The notes under the pieces are model-generated. The model was not told the DNA's origin and made no database searches. It was given only the letters and a program-made list of their open reading frames with translations. Below, in pieces: positions 1-9,252 of a stretch of DNA of 50,769 nt; the stretch's first letter is position 1; every line of letters begins with the position of its first letter. Origin of the DNA: an uncultured Eubacteriales bacterium (GTDB lineage: Bacteria; Bacillota; Clostridia; Oscillospirales; Acutalibacteraceae); NCBI GenBank assembly GCA_934667845.1, contig CAKUMQ010000015.1, forward strand, positions 1 through 50,769, in the 5' to 3' direction. A program made the position numbers and the translations under genes.

Positions 1-2
1 GG

Positions 3-374
3 AGTGATCGGGTCTATCCGTTTATCCGGCGATATGTGACGCAGCGGCTGCGCGGCACCCGTGTGCCGTATGCGGTGGAGGCGTTTCCGGAGGGCGACCA
101 GCGGCACCTGTCGGCGGAAAGCGCACTGTTCGCCCGCGTGATCACCGAGGGGCTGTACGGCATAACGCCGGTGGGACTGCACCGGCTTGAATTGCGCTCG
201 GCTGTGCCAAAAGCGCTCGGCTGGGTAACGCTTCGTGACATCCGCGCCGGCGGGGGCAGCTTTGACCTGGCCATAGCCCGCCAAAGCGGAGGACACACGG
301 TGGTGATCACCGCCGACGGACGGCAGACCGAGCGCTTCATCCCCTTGGGGGAGGCGTATGTTTGGGAGAGATAG
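3..374 (+). CDS. C-terminal fragment of a probable six-hairpin (alpha-rhamnosidase-like) glycosidase
   Basis: The reading frame is open from the left edge of the window, so the gene begins outside it and only about 123 C-terminal residues are visible. A GTG at 36 lies in frame but looks internal. A helical stretch (SALFARVITEGLYGI) is followed by a beta-rich tail containing 'GWVTLRDIRAGGGSFDLAI' and ending in 'GEAYVWER'. This arrangement, the last helix of an alpha/alpha toroid followed by a small beta-sandwich cap, resembles the ends of GH78-type and related six-hairpin glycosidases. The family assignment is inferred from this tail alone; no catalytic residue is in the window. A bidirectional terminator follows. 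Confidence 0.5.
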   Translation, partial: SDRVYPFIRRYVTQRLRGTRVPYAVEAFPEGDQRHLSAESALFARVITEGLYGITPVGLHRLELRSAVPKALGWVTLRDIRAGGGSFDLAIARQSGGHTVVITADGRQTERFIPLGEAYVWER

Positions 375-467
375 CTCCCGCCCTCTGCGGAAAGCCACCA
401 GCTGAACGCGGCGGCATTTTCTCTTTTGTTTCCTTATATATCAGCCGCCAACCGGATCGCGACATAG

Positions 468-510
468 AAAAAGAGCTTTCGCCCGCTCACGCGGGGAAAG
501 CTCTTTTTTC
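468..510. terminator. Bidirectional rho-independent terminator between the partial glycosidase gene and xylB
   Basis: Arms AAAGAGCTTTC (470-480) and GAAAGCTCTTT (496-506) form a stem with a GC-rich loop. A T-run follows on the plus strand, and A-rich sequence precedes it, giving a T-run on the minus strand. It sits between convergent genes and can serve both. Confidence 0.8.
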
Positions 511-523
511 ACAGTAAACAGCG

Positions 524-2041
524 TCAGATCGACCGCAGAGCGGCAAACTCCGTTTTCAGTGCCGCGTACAGGCGGGTATACAGCGCATAATACGGCGCAT
601 AGGCTTCCGCCTGCGCCGACGGCTGCTGCGGCGCGCGGGTGCGAACCACCGCGTCACACGCCTGCTCCACCGAGGGATACACCCCGGCGCCGACGCCTGC
701 CAGCAGCGCGGCGCCGAGCGCGCCGCCCTCGTCTGCCTGCAGGGTATTGACCGGGCAGCCGTAGAGATCCGCCAGCATCTGCCGCCAGAGCGGACTGCGC
801 CCCCCACCGCCGCAAAGTGTCATCTGCGTGACGGGCACGCCCATTTCACGGAACACATCCAGACATTCGCGCTGGGAATAGGCGACGCCCTCGAGCACGG
901 CACGAATGAGATGGGCGCGGGTGTGGCGGGCGGACAGCCCGAAAAATACGCCGCGGCAGTCGGGGTCGGGATGCGGCGAGCGCTCGCCCATCAGATAGGG
1001 CAGAAACAGCAGCTTGTCCGCCCCGGGCGGGACCTGTGCCGCCTCCTCGTCCATCAGCCGGTAGGGGTCGATCCCGGCGGCGTCCGCCCGGGCGATCTCT
1101 CCGGCGCAGCAGGTGTCCCGCAGCCATTTCAGCGACAGCCCCGCGCTCTGTGTACAGCTCATCACCGTCCACTTGCCGGGCACCGAGGCACAGAGACTGT
1201 GGACGCGCCCCGCCGGGTCAAGCCGCAGCGTATCCGTCACGGCATAGATCACCGCCGAGGTGCCGATCGTGTTGAATGCGCTGCCCTGCCGCACGATGCC
1301 GGTGCCGACTGCGGCGGCGGCGTTGTCGCCCGCTCCGGCGGCGACCGGCGTCCCAACGGGCAGTCCCGTCTCCGCTGCGGCTGCCGCATGCACCGTTCCG
1401 GTCAGCTCGGGCGATTCATACAGCTGCGGCAGCAGCGAGCGGTCCACGCCAAACGCCTGCAAAAGCTCCGGCGACCAGCAGCGCCCGCCGATATCCATCA
1501 GCTGCATGCCCGACGCATCCGACACCTCGGTGGCGAATTCGCCGGTCAGGCGATAGCGGATATAATCCTTCGGCAGCAGAATATGCGCACAGCGGGCATA
1601 CAGCTCCGGCTCGTGCGCCTGCACCCACAGGATCTTCGCGGCGGTGAAGCCGGTCATTGCCGGATTGGCGGAAATGTCGATCAGCCGCCGTTCGCCGACA
1701 AGCTGCTTCATCCGCTCCGCCTCTGCCGCCGTGCGCTGATCGCACCACAGGATCGCGGGGCGCAGCACCTGCCCCTCGCGATCCAGCAGCACAAGCCCAT
1801 GCATCTGCCCCGAAAGCCCGACGGCGATGCGCTCGCCCCGGGACGGCGGCGCTTTGGTCAGCACCGCGCGCACACCGTCGCACACAGCGCGCCACCAGTC
1901 CTCGGGATCCTGCTCTGCCCAGCCGTTTTGCGGCTGGGACAGCGGGTATTCGCCGGTATAGGACGCAAGAACCTGTCCCTGTTCGTCAAACAGCACCGTT
2001 TTCGTGCCGGAGGTGCCGATATCTATCCCCAACAGCCGCAT
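524..2041 (-). CDS. xylB: Xylulokinase (FGGY family)
   Basis: Phosphorylates D-xylulose to xylulose 5-phosphate with ATP, feeding the pentose phosphate pathway. The 505-residue length is normal for XylB. The N-terminal phosphate-binding strand (GIDIGTSGTKT, residues 5-15), the GQMHG substrate loop (79-82) and the second-domain GAGDN motif with the likely catalytic Asp239 are all present. It is the last gene of the xylA - GH3 - xylB operon: its ATG lies 3 bases after the GH3 stop codon, and its AAAGGAG site is inside the end of the GH3 gene, which suggests translational coupling. Linkage to xylA makes xylulose the most likely substrate among FGGY kinases. Confidence 0.93.
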   Translation of the reverse strand: MRLLGIDIGTSGTKTVLFDEQGQVLASYTGEYPLSQPQNGWAEQDPEDWWRAVCDGVRAVLTKAPPSRGERIAVGLSGQMHGLVLLDREGQVLRPAILWCDQRTAAEAERMKQLVGERRLIDISANPAMTGFTAAKILWVQAHEPELYARCAHILLPKDYIRYRLTGEFATEVSDASGMQLMDIGGRCWSPELLQAFGVDRSLLPQLYESPELTGTVHAAAAAETGLPVGTPVAAGAGDNAAAAVGTGIVRQGSAFNTIGTSAVIYAVTDTLRLDPAGRVHSLCASVPGKWTVMSCTQSAGLSLKWLRDTCCAGEIARADAAGIDPYRLMDEEAAQVPPGADKLLFLPYLMGERSPHPDPDCRGVFFGLSARHTRAHLIRAVLEGVAYSQRECLDVFREMGVPVTQMTLCGGGGRSPLWRQMLADLYGCPVNTLQADEGGALGAALLAGVGAGVYPSVEQACDAVVRTRAPQQPSAQAEAYAPYYALYTRLYAALKTEFAALRSI

Positions 2042-2044
2042 GGT

Positions 2045-4138
2045 TCACAGTCTCCTTTCCAAGCAGTCGGTGCCGCAAAGCTCCCGGCTGCGCGCGTCGG
2101 GCTGGTGCCCGCCCGCATACAGCGTTATGCCGCCGTCCGGCTCGACGCGGTCTCCGTTATCGTCCACGATCTTCAGCCAATAGCCGTCGATCGACACCGT
2201 TACCGTTTGGCTCTCTCCGGCGTCTAATTCGACCGAGGCGATCCCGCAGAGCTGATACAGCGGCGTCACCCTGCGGCTGTCGTGCGCTTTCGCATAGATC
2301 TGCACTGCTTCGCGTCCGCGCCGCGCGCCGGTGTTGGTCACCGTCACGGACACGCGCGCCCCGCCGGCAGTGCGCTCGGCCAAAAAGTCACGATAGGCAA
2401 ACGCCGTATAGGACAGCCCGAACCCGAACGGATAGAGCGGCTTTTGCCGGATATAGCGGTAGGTACGCCCCTCCATGCGGTAATCGGTAAAATCGGGAAT
2501 GGGGTCGTCGTTGTGATAAAAGGTGACCGGCAGACGGCCGGAGGGACATACCCTGCCGAACAGCACATCTGCCACCGCCTCGCCGCCCCGTGCGCCGGGA
2601 TACCAGGCGTGCAGGATCGCGCGGGCGGCTTCATTGCCGATGCCGAGGTCGATCGCGCTGCCGGCTGTCACCACAATAACCACGCGGTCGGTAACCCCCA
2701 GCACCGCCTTTAAGAGCCGCTGCTGGCTTTCCGGCAGGCACAGATCGCGCTTGTCGCCCGCCGCGTATTCGTTGGACGCATCCCCCTCCTCGCCCTCGAT
2801 GGAGGGATCAAGCCCCAGGCAGAGCACGGTCACATCCGCCATGCGCGCATACGCCAGCGCCTCCGCCATGCGGTCGTCTGCCGCCGCCAGTCCCGAGGTG
2901 CGGTCGCGATACAAATGCGCGCCGAGCGTGACATACACGCGCTTGTCGGGCAGTGCGCGGCGGATGCCGTCCGCGACTGTCACATACTCTCCCGCGGTGC
3001 CGTTGTAGTTGCCGTCCAGCACCGACACGGACTGGGCGCAGGGACCGATAACTGCCACCGCACGCAGCTTTTCCGGAGACAGCGGCAAAAATCCGCCCTC
3101 GTTTTTCAGCAGCGCCACGCTTTCATTCGCCATACGGCGGTTGAGCGCGCAGCTCTCCGGCGTATCCACCGCCTCGGGCGGAATATCGCCGAACGGATCC
3201 GTCTCCTCGAACAGCCCCAACCGGATACGCGTGGCAAACAGCCGCTCCGCCGCTGTCGTCAGATCCGTCTCCGTGATCAGCCCGTCCCGCAAGGCGCCGA
3301 GCAGATAGGCATACGCCCCGCCGCAGTTTAAGTCGCAGCCGCTTTTCAGCGCCAGCGCCGCGGATTCGGGGCCGGAATCGGTGACGTGGTGGTTCTCGTG
3401 AAAATCCGCGATGGCACCGCAGTCGGACACATAATGCCCCGCAAAGCCCCATTCGCCGCGCAGTATATCGCCGATCAGCCGCGGGCTGCCGCAGCACGGC
3501 TCGCCGTTCACGCGGTTATATGCCCCCATGACCGACTCAACATTCGCCTCCTTCACCACCTTTTCAAAGGCGGGCAGATAGGTGTCATGCAGGTCGTGCT
3601 CGCTGACCTCGGCGTTAAACGCATGGCGCATCGCCTCCGGTCCGCTGTGGACGGCGAAATGCTTCGCGCAGGCAGCGGCTTTCAGAAACGCGCCGTCCCC
3701 CTGCAGCCCCCGCACAAAGCTCTTGCCCATTTCGGCAGTCAGAAACGGATCCTCGCCGTAGGTCTCATGCCCGCGCCCCCAGCGCGGGTCGCGGAAAATA
3801 TTGATGTTGGGCGACCAGAAGGTAAGCCCCTTGTAAATATCCCGATCTCCCTCGCGGGATGCCAGGTTGTACTTGGCGCGTCCCTCCTCGGCGACCACGC
3901 CCGCCACCTCATGCAAAAGCGCCGGATCAAACGAAGCCGCCATGGCGATCGCCTGCGGAAATACTGTAGCCAGTCCCGCCCGCGCCACACCGTGGAGAGC
4001 TTCGTTCCACCAGTTGTAGGCGGGAATGCCGAGCCGGTCGATCGCCGGTGCGTTAAACAGCAGCTGCGACGCCTTTTCCTCCGCCGTCATCTGCGCCACA
4101 AGCGCCTTTGCCCGGCGGTGCGCTTCTTCATGCGTCAT
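2045..4138 (-). CDS. GH3 glycoside hydrolase, probable beta-xylosidase
   Basis: A 697-residue family 3 enzyme with three parts: an N-terminal TIM barrel, an alpha/beta sandwich, and a C-terminal fibronectin-III-like domain (about 590-690). The nucleophile is Asp239 in HYVSDCGAI; the substrate-site motifs RDPRWGRGHETYGEDP (116-131) and AKHFAVHSG are present. The SDC form of the nucleophile motif is typical of the xylosidase/arabinofuranosidase branch of GH3. There is no signal peptide, so it probably acts in the cytoplasm on imported xylo-oligosaccharides, releasing xylose for XylA. The gene lies 12 bases after xylA and 3 bases before xylB. Exact specificity (xylosidase, glucosidase or dual) cannot be fixed from sequence; context favours xylosidase. 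Confidence 0.9.
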   Translation of the reverse strand: MTHEEAHRRAKALVAQMTAEEKASQLLFNAPAIDRLGIPAYNWWNEALHGVARAGLATVFPQAIAMAASFDPALLHEVAGVVAEEGRAKYNLASREGDRDIYKGLTFWSPNINIFRDPRWGRGHETYGEDPFLTAEMGKSFVRGLQGDGAFLKAAACAKHFAVHSGPEAMRHAFNAEVSEHDLHDTYLPAFEKVVKEANVESVMGAYNRVNGEPCCGSPRLIGDILRGEWGFAGHYVSDCGAIADFHENHHVTDSGPESAALALKSGCDLNCGGAYAYLLGALRDGLITETDLTTAAERLFATRIRLGLFEETDPFGDIPPEAVDTPESCALNRRMANESVALLKNEGGFLPLSPEKLRAVAVIGPCAQSVSVLDGNYNGTAGEYVTVADGIRRALPDKRVYVTLGAHLYRDRTSGLAAADDRMAEALAYARMADVTVLCLGLDPSIEGEEGDASNEYAAGDKRDLCLPESQQRLLKAVLGVTDRVVIVVTAGSAIDLGIGNEAARAILHAWYPGARGGEAVADVLFGRVCPSGRLPVTFYHNDDPIPDFTDYRMEGRTYRYIRQKPLYPFGFGLSYTAFAYRDFLAERTAGGARVSVTVTNTGARRGREAVQIYAKAHDSRRVTPLYQLCGIASVELDAGESQTVTVSIDGYWLKIVDDNGDRVEPDGGITLYAGGHQPDARSRELCGTDCLERRL

Positions 4139-4150
4139 TATTTTTCCCCC

Positions 4151-5479
4151 TTACGGTCTGCACATCAGCTGATTGAGAATGCTCTGGAGATATTCCTGCC
4201 GTCCCGAGCCGGGCATTTCGGGCGCGCCGAGCGCCTCGGCACGCGCCGCCAGCTCGGAAAGTGTCGCCTCGCCCGCGCGGATCTTCGCGCCGACGCCGGC
4301 CGCAAAGCTCGCATAGCGGTCGCGGACAAAGCGATCGATCCGCCCGTCCTCAATAATGCGGGCAGCATTGATCAGTCCGAGCGCAAACGCATCCATACCG
4401 AGGATAAAACTGTAGGCCAGATCCTCCGGCGTGCTGCTTGCGCGGCGGGGCTTCGCGTCAAAGTTGAAGCCGCCGTTTTTCATACCGCCCGCCTTCAGCA
4501 CCTCATACATGCACGCCGTGGTGTCATAGACATTGCAGGGGAATTCGTCGGTATCCCAGCCGAGCAGCAGGTCGCCCTGGTTAGCGTCGATCGAGCCGAG
4601 CATGCCGTTCATACCGGCAATGCGCAGCTCGTGCTGGAACGTATGCCCCGCCAGCGTGGCGTGGTTGGCTTCAATATTCAGCTTGAAGTCGCGATCCAGC
4701 CCATACTGCCGCAGAAAACCGATCGCGGTGGCGGCATCGAAATCGTACTGGTGCTTTGTCGGCTCCTTCGGCTTCGGCTCAATGAGGAAATCCCCCGTAA
4801 ACCCGATCGAGCGGCCGTAGTCCACCGCCATACGCATCAGCGCGGCAATATTTTCCTGCTCGAACTTCACATCGGTATTCCACAGGGTCTCATACCCCTC
4901 GCGTCCGCCCCAGAACACATAGCCGCTGCCGCCCAGCTTAACGGTCATCTCCAGCGCCTTCTTTATCTGCGCCGCCGCAAAGCAGTATACGTCGGCGGAA
5001 TTTGTCGATCCCGCGCCGTTCTGAAAACGGGGATTGCCGAACATGTTGGCGGTTCCCCACAGGCAGCGGATACCGGTCTCCTGCATTTTTTCGAGCATTA
5101 GATCGGTGATCTCATCCAGACGGCGGTTCGTCTCGCGGATATCATCCGCCTCCGGCACGAGATCCACGTCATGGAAGCAGAAATACCGCACACCGAGCTT
5201 CTGCATAAAGGTAAAACCGGCTTCCACCTTGGCGCGCGCATGCGCCATCGTTCCCGGCTCGCAGCCGAAGCTCTTGTCTGTCGTTCCGCGCCCGAACATA
5301 TCCGTTCCGGTCGCGCAAAGGTGGTGCCACCAGGCCAGCGCAAAGGGCAGATGCTCCTTCATCGGCTTGCCGAGGATCATGCGGTCGGCATCGTAGTATT
5401 TAAAGGCAAACGGGTTCTGACTGTCTGCTCCCTCATAGCGCACATACGGCACGCCGGGGAAATATTCTGCATTTGACAA
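4151..5479 (-). CDS. xylA: Xylose isomerase
   Basis: Interconverts D-xylose and D-xylulose in the cytoplasm, metal-dependent. At 442 residues it belongs to the long (class II) xylose isomerases. The catalytic His103 and Asp106 lie in FCFHDVDLVPE, and the metal-ligand region FLIEPKPKEPTKHQ is intact. The start is a TTG at 5477-5479, placed 9 bases after a strong AGGAGG; no ATG near the N-terminus gives a comparable site. It is the first gene of the xylA - GH3 - xylB operon and is divergent from an AraC regulator, with promoters that overlap. The reactions of the three enzymes form a complete route from xylo-oligosaccharide to xylulose 5-phosphate. Confidence 0.95.
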   Translation of the reverse strand: MSNAEYFPGVPYVRYEGADSQNPFAFKYYDADRMILGKPMKEHLPFALAWWHHLCATGTDMFGRGTTDKSFGCEPGTMAHARAKVEAGFTFMQKLGVRYFCFHDVDLVPEADDIRETNRRLDEITDLMLEKMQETGIRCLWGTANMFGNPRFQNGAGSTNSADVYCFAAAQIKKALEMTVKLGGSGYVFWGGREGYETLWNTDVKFEQENIAALMRMAVDYGRSIGFTGDFLIEPKPKEPTKHQYDFDAATAIGFLRQYGLDRDFKLNIEANHATLAGHTFQHELRIAGMNGMLGSIDANQGDLLLGWDTDEFPCNVYDTTACMYEVLKAGGMKNGGFNFDAKPRRASSTPEDLAYSFILGMDAFALGLINAARIIEDGRIDRFVRDRYASFAAGVGAKIRAGEATLSELAARAEALGAPEMPGSGRQEYLQSILNQLMCRP

Positions 5480-5513
5480 AGCTGATTACCTCCTGATAGT
5501 CGATTGTAGCTTA

Positions 5514-5542
5514 ATCATAGCAAGGTCCGCTTGACAACGCAA
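5514..5542 (-). promoter_or_regulatory. Probable promoter of the xylA operon
   Basis: On the minus strand TTGCGT (5537-5542) is separated by 17 bases from TATGAT (5514-5519), about 35 bases before the TTG start. The -35 box overlaps the -35 box of the divergent regulator promoter, so binding at one may exclude the other. Confidence 0.55.
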
Positions 5543-5559
5543 GAAATTTGTTATACTAT
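5531..5559 (+). promoter_or_regulatory. Probable promoter of the AraC regulator gene
   Basis: TTGACA (5531-5536), 17 bases, TACTAT (5554-5559); the expected transcript start is only about 10-15 bases before the first ATG. It overlaps the opposing xylA promoter. Confidence 0.6.
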
Positions 5560-5577
5560 TATAGACAATAATTAAGG

Positions 5578-6363
5578 ATGTGCGTATATATGCTGTTTTA
5601 TGAAAAGGAGCGCTCAAGGGGCGAGCATTACCTCTATCATCAGTTTGACACCGATCTGAATTTTCCGCCGCATCTGCACCGCAGCTTTGAATTCGTCTAT
5701 GTCGAGGACGGCGAGCTGCAGATCACACTGGACGACAGGGAATTTGCGATCCGCAGCGGCGAGATCGCGATCATTGCCCCGAACCGGCTGCATTCCTATC
5801 GCACGCCGGTCAGCTCGGTCAGCTACCTCTGTATCTTTTCGCCGGACTACTGCTACGACCTGTATACCTTTCTGCTGGAAAATGAGCCGGACGCCCCCGT
5901 TTTCCGGCTGGAAGATCCCGCCGTGATCGCGCGGCTCAGCGCACCCGGCAACAACCTGTTCCGCGTCAAAAGTGCCCTGTACGCCATTGCCGGACAATTC
6001 TTATCCTGCCGCACCTTTCATCGACGGGAGGCAGGCGGCGACGGCGCACTGCCGGAAAGGGTGATCGACTGGCTGCAGCAGCATTTCCGCGAGCCGATCA
6101 CGCTGAAGGATCTGGCGGCATATACCGGCTATCACTACAACTACCTGTCCGCATGGCTGCACAGGCAGCTGAACATCGGCTTTGCTGCGCTCGTCAACGA
6201 ATACCGCGTCGATCTGGCGTCAGATCTGCTCATACAGACCGATCTGCCCGTTATCGAGATCGCCGGACAGTGCGGCTTTGAAACCGTGCGCACGTTAAAC
6301 CGCTGCTTTCTCCATCTGCGCGGCGTGACGCCGACCGCATACCGAAAAGACCGGCGGCAATGA
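5578..6363 (+). CDS. AraC-family transcriptional regulator, probable regulator of the xylose operon
   Basis: A 261-residue protein with an N-terminal cupin-like sensing domain (about 10-110, with HLHRSFEFVYVEDGEL and later IIAPNRLHSY) and a C-terminal double helix-turn-helix (about 160-258, including LKDLAAYTGYHYNYLSAWL and IEIAGQCGFETVRTLNRCF). It has no transmembrane segment, so it should be a cytosolic DNA-binding protein responding to a small ligand. It is divergent from xylA across 98 bases with interlocked promoters, the usual arrangement for a local regulator that also controls itself. The ATG at 5578 directly abuts an AAGG; the in-frame ATG at 5590 has better spacing and may be the true start. 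Xylose as ligand is an inference from context. Confidence 0.85.
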   Translation: MCVYMLFYEKERSRGEHYLYHQFDTDLNFPPHLHRSFEFVYVEDGELQITLDDREFAIRSGEIAIIAPNRLHSYRTPVSSVSYLCIFSPDYCYDLYTFLLENEPDAPVFRLEDPAVIARLSAPGNNLFRVKSALYAIAGQFLSCRTFHRREAGGDGALPERVIDWLQQHFREPITLKDLAAYTGYHYNYLSAWLHRQLNIGFAALVNEYRVDLASDLLIQTDLPVIEIAGQCGFETVRTLNRCFLHLRGVTPTAYRKDRRQ

Positions 6364-6377
6364 CCCCGCCCGCCGCC

Positions 6378-6420
6378 GGCTTACTGTCCGCTGCACACGG
6401 ACAGTAAGCCCGTTCGTTTT
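6378..6420 (+). terminator. Probable terminator after the AraC regulator gene
   Basis: Perfect 13-base inverted repeat GGCTTACTGTCCG (6378-6390) / CGGACAGTAAGCC (6398-6410) with a 7-base loop. The following T-rich stretch (CGTTCGTTTT) is weak. Confidence 0.6.
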
Positions 6421-6469
6421 CCCCGTGCGGTCAGCTTCTCCGCCGAAAAAGAAAAAGAGCGGAAAACTC

Positions 6470-6497
6470 TTGCAAAAATCTTTTTTTCCTGTACAAT
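6470..6497 (+). promoter_or_regulatory. Probable promoter of galK-galT
   Basis: TTGCAA (6470-6475), 16 bases, TACAAT (6492-6497). It lies 31 bases before the galK ATG, which has an AAAAAGGAG site. Confidence 0.6.
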
Positions 6498-6528
6498 AGG
6501 AGAGAAAACAAAAAAGGAGTCGACCGCC

Positions 6529-7716
6529 ATGCAGGATAATACAGCCTTGAAGCAAAAATTCACCGCACAATTCGGATATACGCCGCAGTGGATCTTTTCT
6601 GCACCGGGACGGACCGAGCTGAGCGGCAACCACACCGACCATCAGCACGGCGTCGTTCTGGCGGCAGCCGTCGATCTGGACACCCGCGCCGCCGTGGCGG
6701 AAAACGATAAAAACTGCATCCGCCTTTTTTCCGAGGGCTACTGCCTCTATGAAATTCCGCTCCCCGTCGGGGAGCCGCGCGCCGATGCCTACGGCACGAC
6801 GGCATCGCTGATCTCCGGCGTGGCGGCACGGTTCGCCGCGCTCGGCTATCCCGTCCGCGGATTCGATGCCTATGTCGTGTCCCGCGTGCTGTCCGGCAGC
6901 GGCCTCTCCTCCTCCGCGGCGTTCGAGGTGCTGATCGGCGTGATCCTCAACCATATAGGCAGCTGCGGTCTCAGCGCGGCAGAGATCGCAAAGATCGGTC
7001 AATATGCGGAAAACGTCTATTTCGGCAAGCCCTGCGGACTGATGGATCAGACCGCCTCCGCCGTCGGCAACATCATCACGATCGACTTTGCCGACCCCGA
7101 CCATCCGCAGATCGAGCCGCTCGCCTTTGATTTTTCCGCCTGCGGCTACTCGCTCTGCATTATTGATTCCGGTGCCAGCCATGCCGATCTGACCGACTGC
7201 TATGCCGCGATCACCAACGAGCTGAAGGCGGTGTGCGCCTGTTTCGGCAAGGAATTTCTGCGGGATATTCCCGAGGAGGACTTTTTCCGCGACCTGCCCG
7301 CCGTCCGGCAGAAAGTCGGCGACCGCGCCGTTTTGCGCGCCGTCCACGTCTATGAGGAGAACAAACGGGTCAAGAACCAGGTCGCCGCGCTCCGCCGCAA
7401 CGACTTTGACACATTCCTGCAGCTTGCCGCCGCTTCGGGGGAATCCTCGTGGATGCTGCTGCAAAACGTGATCCCGGAGGGGCGCGTTCAGGCGCAGGAA
7501 ATGGCGTATGCGCTCACCGTGACCGCACATCTGCTTAACGGACACGGCGCCTGCCGCGTCCATGGCGGCGGCTTTGCGGGGACGATCCAGGCATTTGTGC
7601 CGAACGACCGCCGCGACGCCTTCCGCGCGGAGATCGAGCGTCTGCTCGGCGCGGGCAGCTGCCACGTCCTGTCCATCCGCCCCGAGGGCGGCATTCTGAT
7701 GGAGGACTGCCGATGA
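6529..7716 (+). CDS. galK: Galactokinase
   Basis: Phosphorylates alpha-D-galactose to galactose 1-phosphate with ATP (first kinase step of the Leloir pathway). A 395-residue GHMP kinase. The galactose-binding signature GRTELSGNHTDH is at 27-38, the ATP loop GSGLSSSA at 123-130, and the catalytic Asp173 lies in GLMDQ. The third GHMP motif (HGGGFAGTIQAF) is near the C-terminus. The ATG at 6529 has an AAAAAGGAG 9 bases upstream. The stop codon overlaps the galT start (ATGA), so the two are translationally coupled. Confidence 0.94.
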   Translation: MQDNTALKQKFTAQFGYTPQWIFSAPGRTELSGNHTDHQHGVVLAAAVDLDTRAAVAENDKNCIRLFSEGYCLYEIPLPVGEPRADAYGTTASLISGVAARFAALGYPVRGFDAYVVSRVLSGSGLSSSAAFEVLIGVILNHIGSCGLSAAEIAKIGQYAENVYFGKPCGLMDQTASAVGNIITIDFADPDHPQIEPLAFDFSACGYSLCIIDSGASHADLTDCYAAITNELKAVCACFGKEFLRDIPEEDFFRDLPAVRQKVGDRAVLRAVHVYEENKRVKNQVAALRRNDFDTFLQLAAASGESSWMLLQNVIPEGRVQAQEMAYALTVTAHLLNGHGACRVHGGGFAGTIQAFVPNDRRDAFRAEIERLLGAGSCHVLSIRPEGGILMEDCR

Positions 7717-9209
7717 ACCGCGCACTGTATGCCCTTGCCGCCTATGCCGAGGCGCACGGGCTGATCGAACCGGACGACCGCATCTGGGCGGTCAACCGTC
7801 TGCTGGAGGTCATGGGGCTTTGCGACATCACCCCGCCCGAGGAGCCGCTCGGCGACGTCCCGCTGCCCGCGCTGCTGGCGACCCTGACGCAAAATGCGGT
7901 CGACCGCGGCGTGATCGACGATAATCAGACCGCGCGCGACCTGTTTGATACCAAGCTGATGGGGGCGCTGACTCCCGCACCGCACGAGGTGCGCCGGAAA
8001 TTTTCCGCGCTGTACCGCGAAAGCCCGCAGACCGCCACCGACTGGTATTACGCCTTTTCCGGTGATACCCACTACATCCGCCGCGACCGCATCGCCCGCG
8101 ATATCAAGTGGCAGTACCCCTGCGCCTACGGCGCGCTCGACATCACGATCAACCTGTCGAAGCCGGAAAAAGACCCCCGCGCCATTGCGGCGGCGCGCGC
8201 CGCCGCGCCGTCCGGCTACCCGAAATGTATGCTCTGTGCGGAAAACGAGGGCTATGCCGGCCGTATGGATTACCCCGCCCGGCAAAATCACCGCCCGATC
8301 CCGCTGACGGTCAACGGGGAAAACTGGTATCTGCAGTATTCGCCCTACGTCTACTACCCCGAGCACTGCATCGTCTTTAACGGGAAGCACATGCCCATGA
8401 AGATCGACCGGCAGACCTTTGCCAAGCTGCTCGATTTTGTGGCGCTCTTTCCCCATTATTTCGTCGGATCAAACGCCGATCTGCCGATCGTCGGCGGCTC
8501 GATCTTGAGCCACGACCACTTCCAGGGCGGTCACTACGATTTCGCCATGGCGAAGGCACCGATCGAAACGCCGGTCGCCTTCGCGGGCTTTGACGACGTT
8601 GAAGCCGGCATCGTCAAGTGGCCGATGTCGGTCATCCGCCTGCGCTGCCGGGACAAGGCGCGGCTTGTCGACCTCGCCGACCGCATCCTTGCCGCGTGGC
8701 GCGGCTACACCGACGAAAGCGCGTTTATCTACGCCTTTACCGACGGCGTGCCGCACAACACCATCACCCCGATTGCCCGTCAAAACGGCGGCTGCTTTGA
8801 GCTGGATCTTGTGCTGCGCAACAATATCACCACCCCCGAGCACCCGCTCGGGGTCTATCACCCGCATGCCGAGCTGCACCATATCAAAAAGGAAAATATC
8901 GGTCTGATCGAGGTGATGGGTCTGGCGGTGCTGCCCGCCCGTCTGAAAGCGGAGCTTACCGGTCTGCGGGACGCTATCCTTGCGGGCAGCGATATTCGCG
9001 GCGACGAAGCGCTCGAAAAGCACGCCGACTGGGTGGATGAGCTGAAAACGCGCCACCGCTTCACCGCGGAAAACACCGCGGAGATCCTGCGGCAGGAGGT
9101 CGGTGCCGTATTTGCCCGCGTGCTTGCGGATGCGGGCGTATATGCGCGCACTCCGGAGGGAAAGGCGGCATTTCTGCGCTTTATTGACACGGTAAACGGC
9201 CAAGGCTGA
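7713..9209 (+). CDS. galT: UDP-glucose--hexose-1-phosphate uridylyltransferase (Firmicutes-type GalT)
   Basis: Transfers UMP between UDP-glucose and galactose 1-phosphate, yielding glucose 1-phosphate and UDP-galactose. At 498 residues it matches the long GalT class of Firmicutes rather than the roughly 350-residue enterobacterial form. SILSHDHFQGGHYDFAM carries a histidine-rich motif characteristic of this class, and CMLCAENEGYAGRMDYPAR lies earlier. It overlaps galK by 4 bases and is followed by a strong terminator. No epimerase gene (galE) is adjacent, so UDP-galactose would have to be recycled by an enzyme encoded elsewhere. Confidence 0.93.
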   Translation: MNRALYALAAYAEAHGLIEPDDRIWAVNRLLEVMGLCDITPPEEPLGDVPLPALLATLTQNAVDRGVIDDNQTARDLFDTKLMGALTPAPHEVRRKFSALYRESPQTATDWYYAFSGDTHYIRRDRIARDIKWQYPCAYGALDITINLSKPEKDPRAIAAARAAAPSGYPKCMLCAENEGYAGRMDYPARQNHRPIPLTVNGENWYLQYSPYVYYPEHCIVFNGKHMPMKIDRQTFAKLLDFVALFPHYFVGSNADLPIVGGSILSHDHFQGGHYDFAMAKAPIETPVAFAGFDDVEAGIVKWPMSVIRLRCRDKARLVDLADRILAAWRGYTDESAFIYAFTDGVPHNTITPIARQNGGCFELDLVLRNNITTPEHPLGVYHPHAELHHIKKENIGLIEVMGLAVLPARLKAELTGLRDAILAGSDIRGDEALEKHADWVDELKTRHRFTAENTAEILRQEVGAVFARVLADAGVYARTPEGKAAFLRFIDTVNGQG

Positions 9210-9252
9210 CCCACCCGCCGGAAAAATACCGCTATACGGACAAACATAAAGG

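Noticed and set aside
911..2227. A 438-codon plus-strand frame opposite xylB
   Set aside because: Antisense to a well-conserved kinase; low-quality composition and no start signal.
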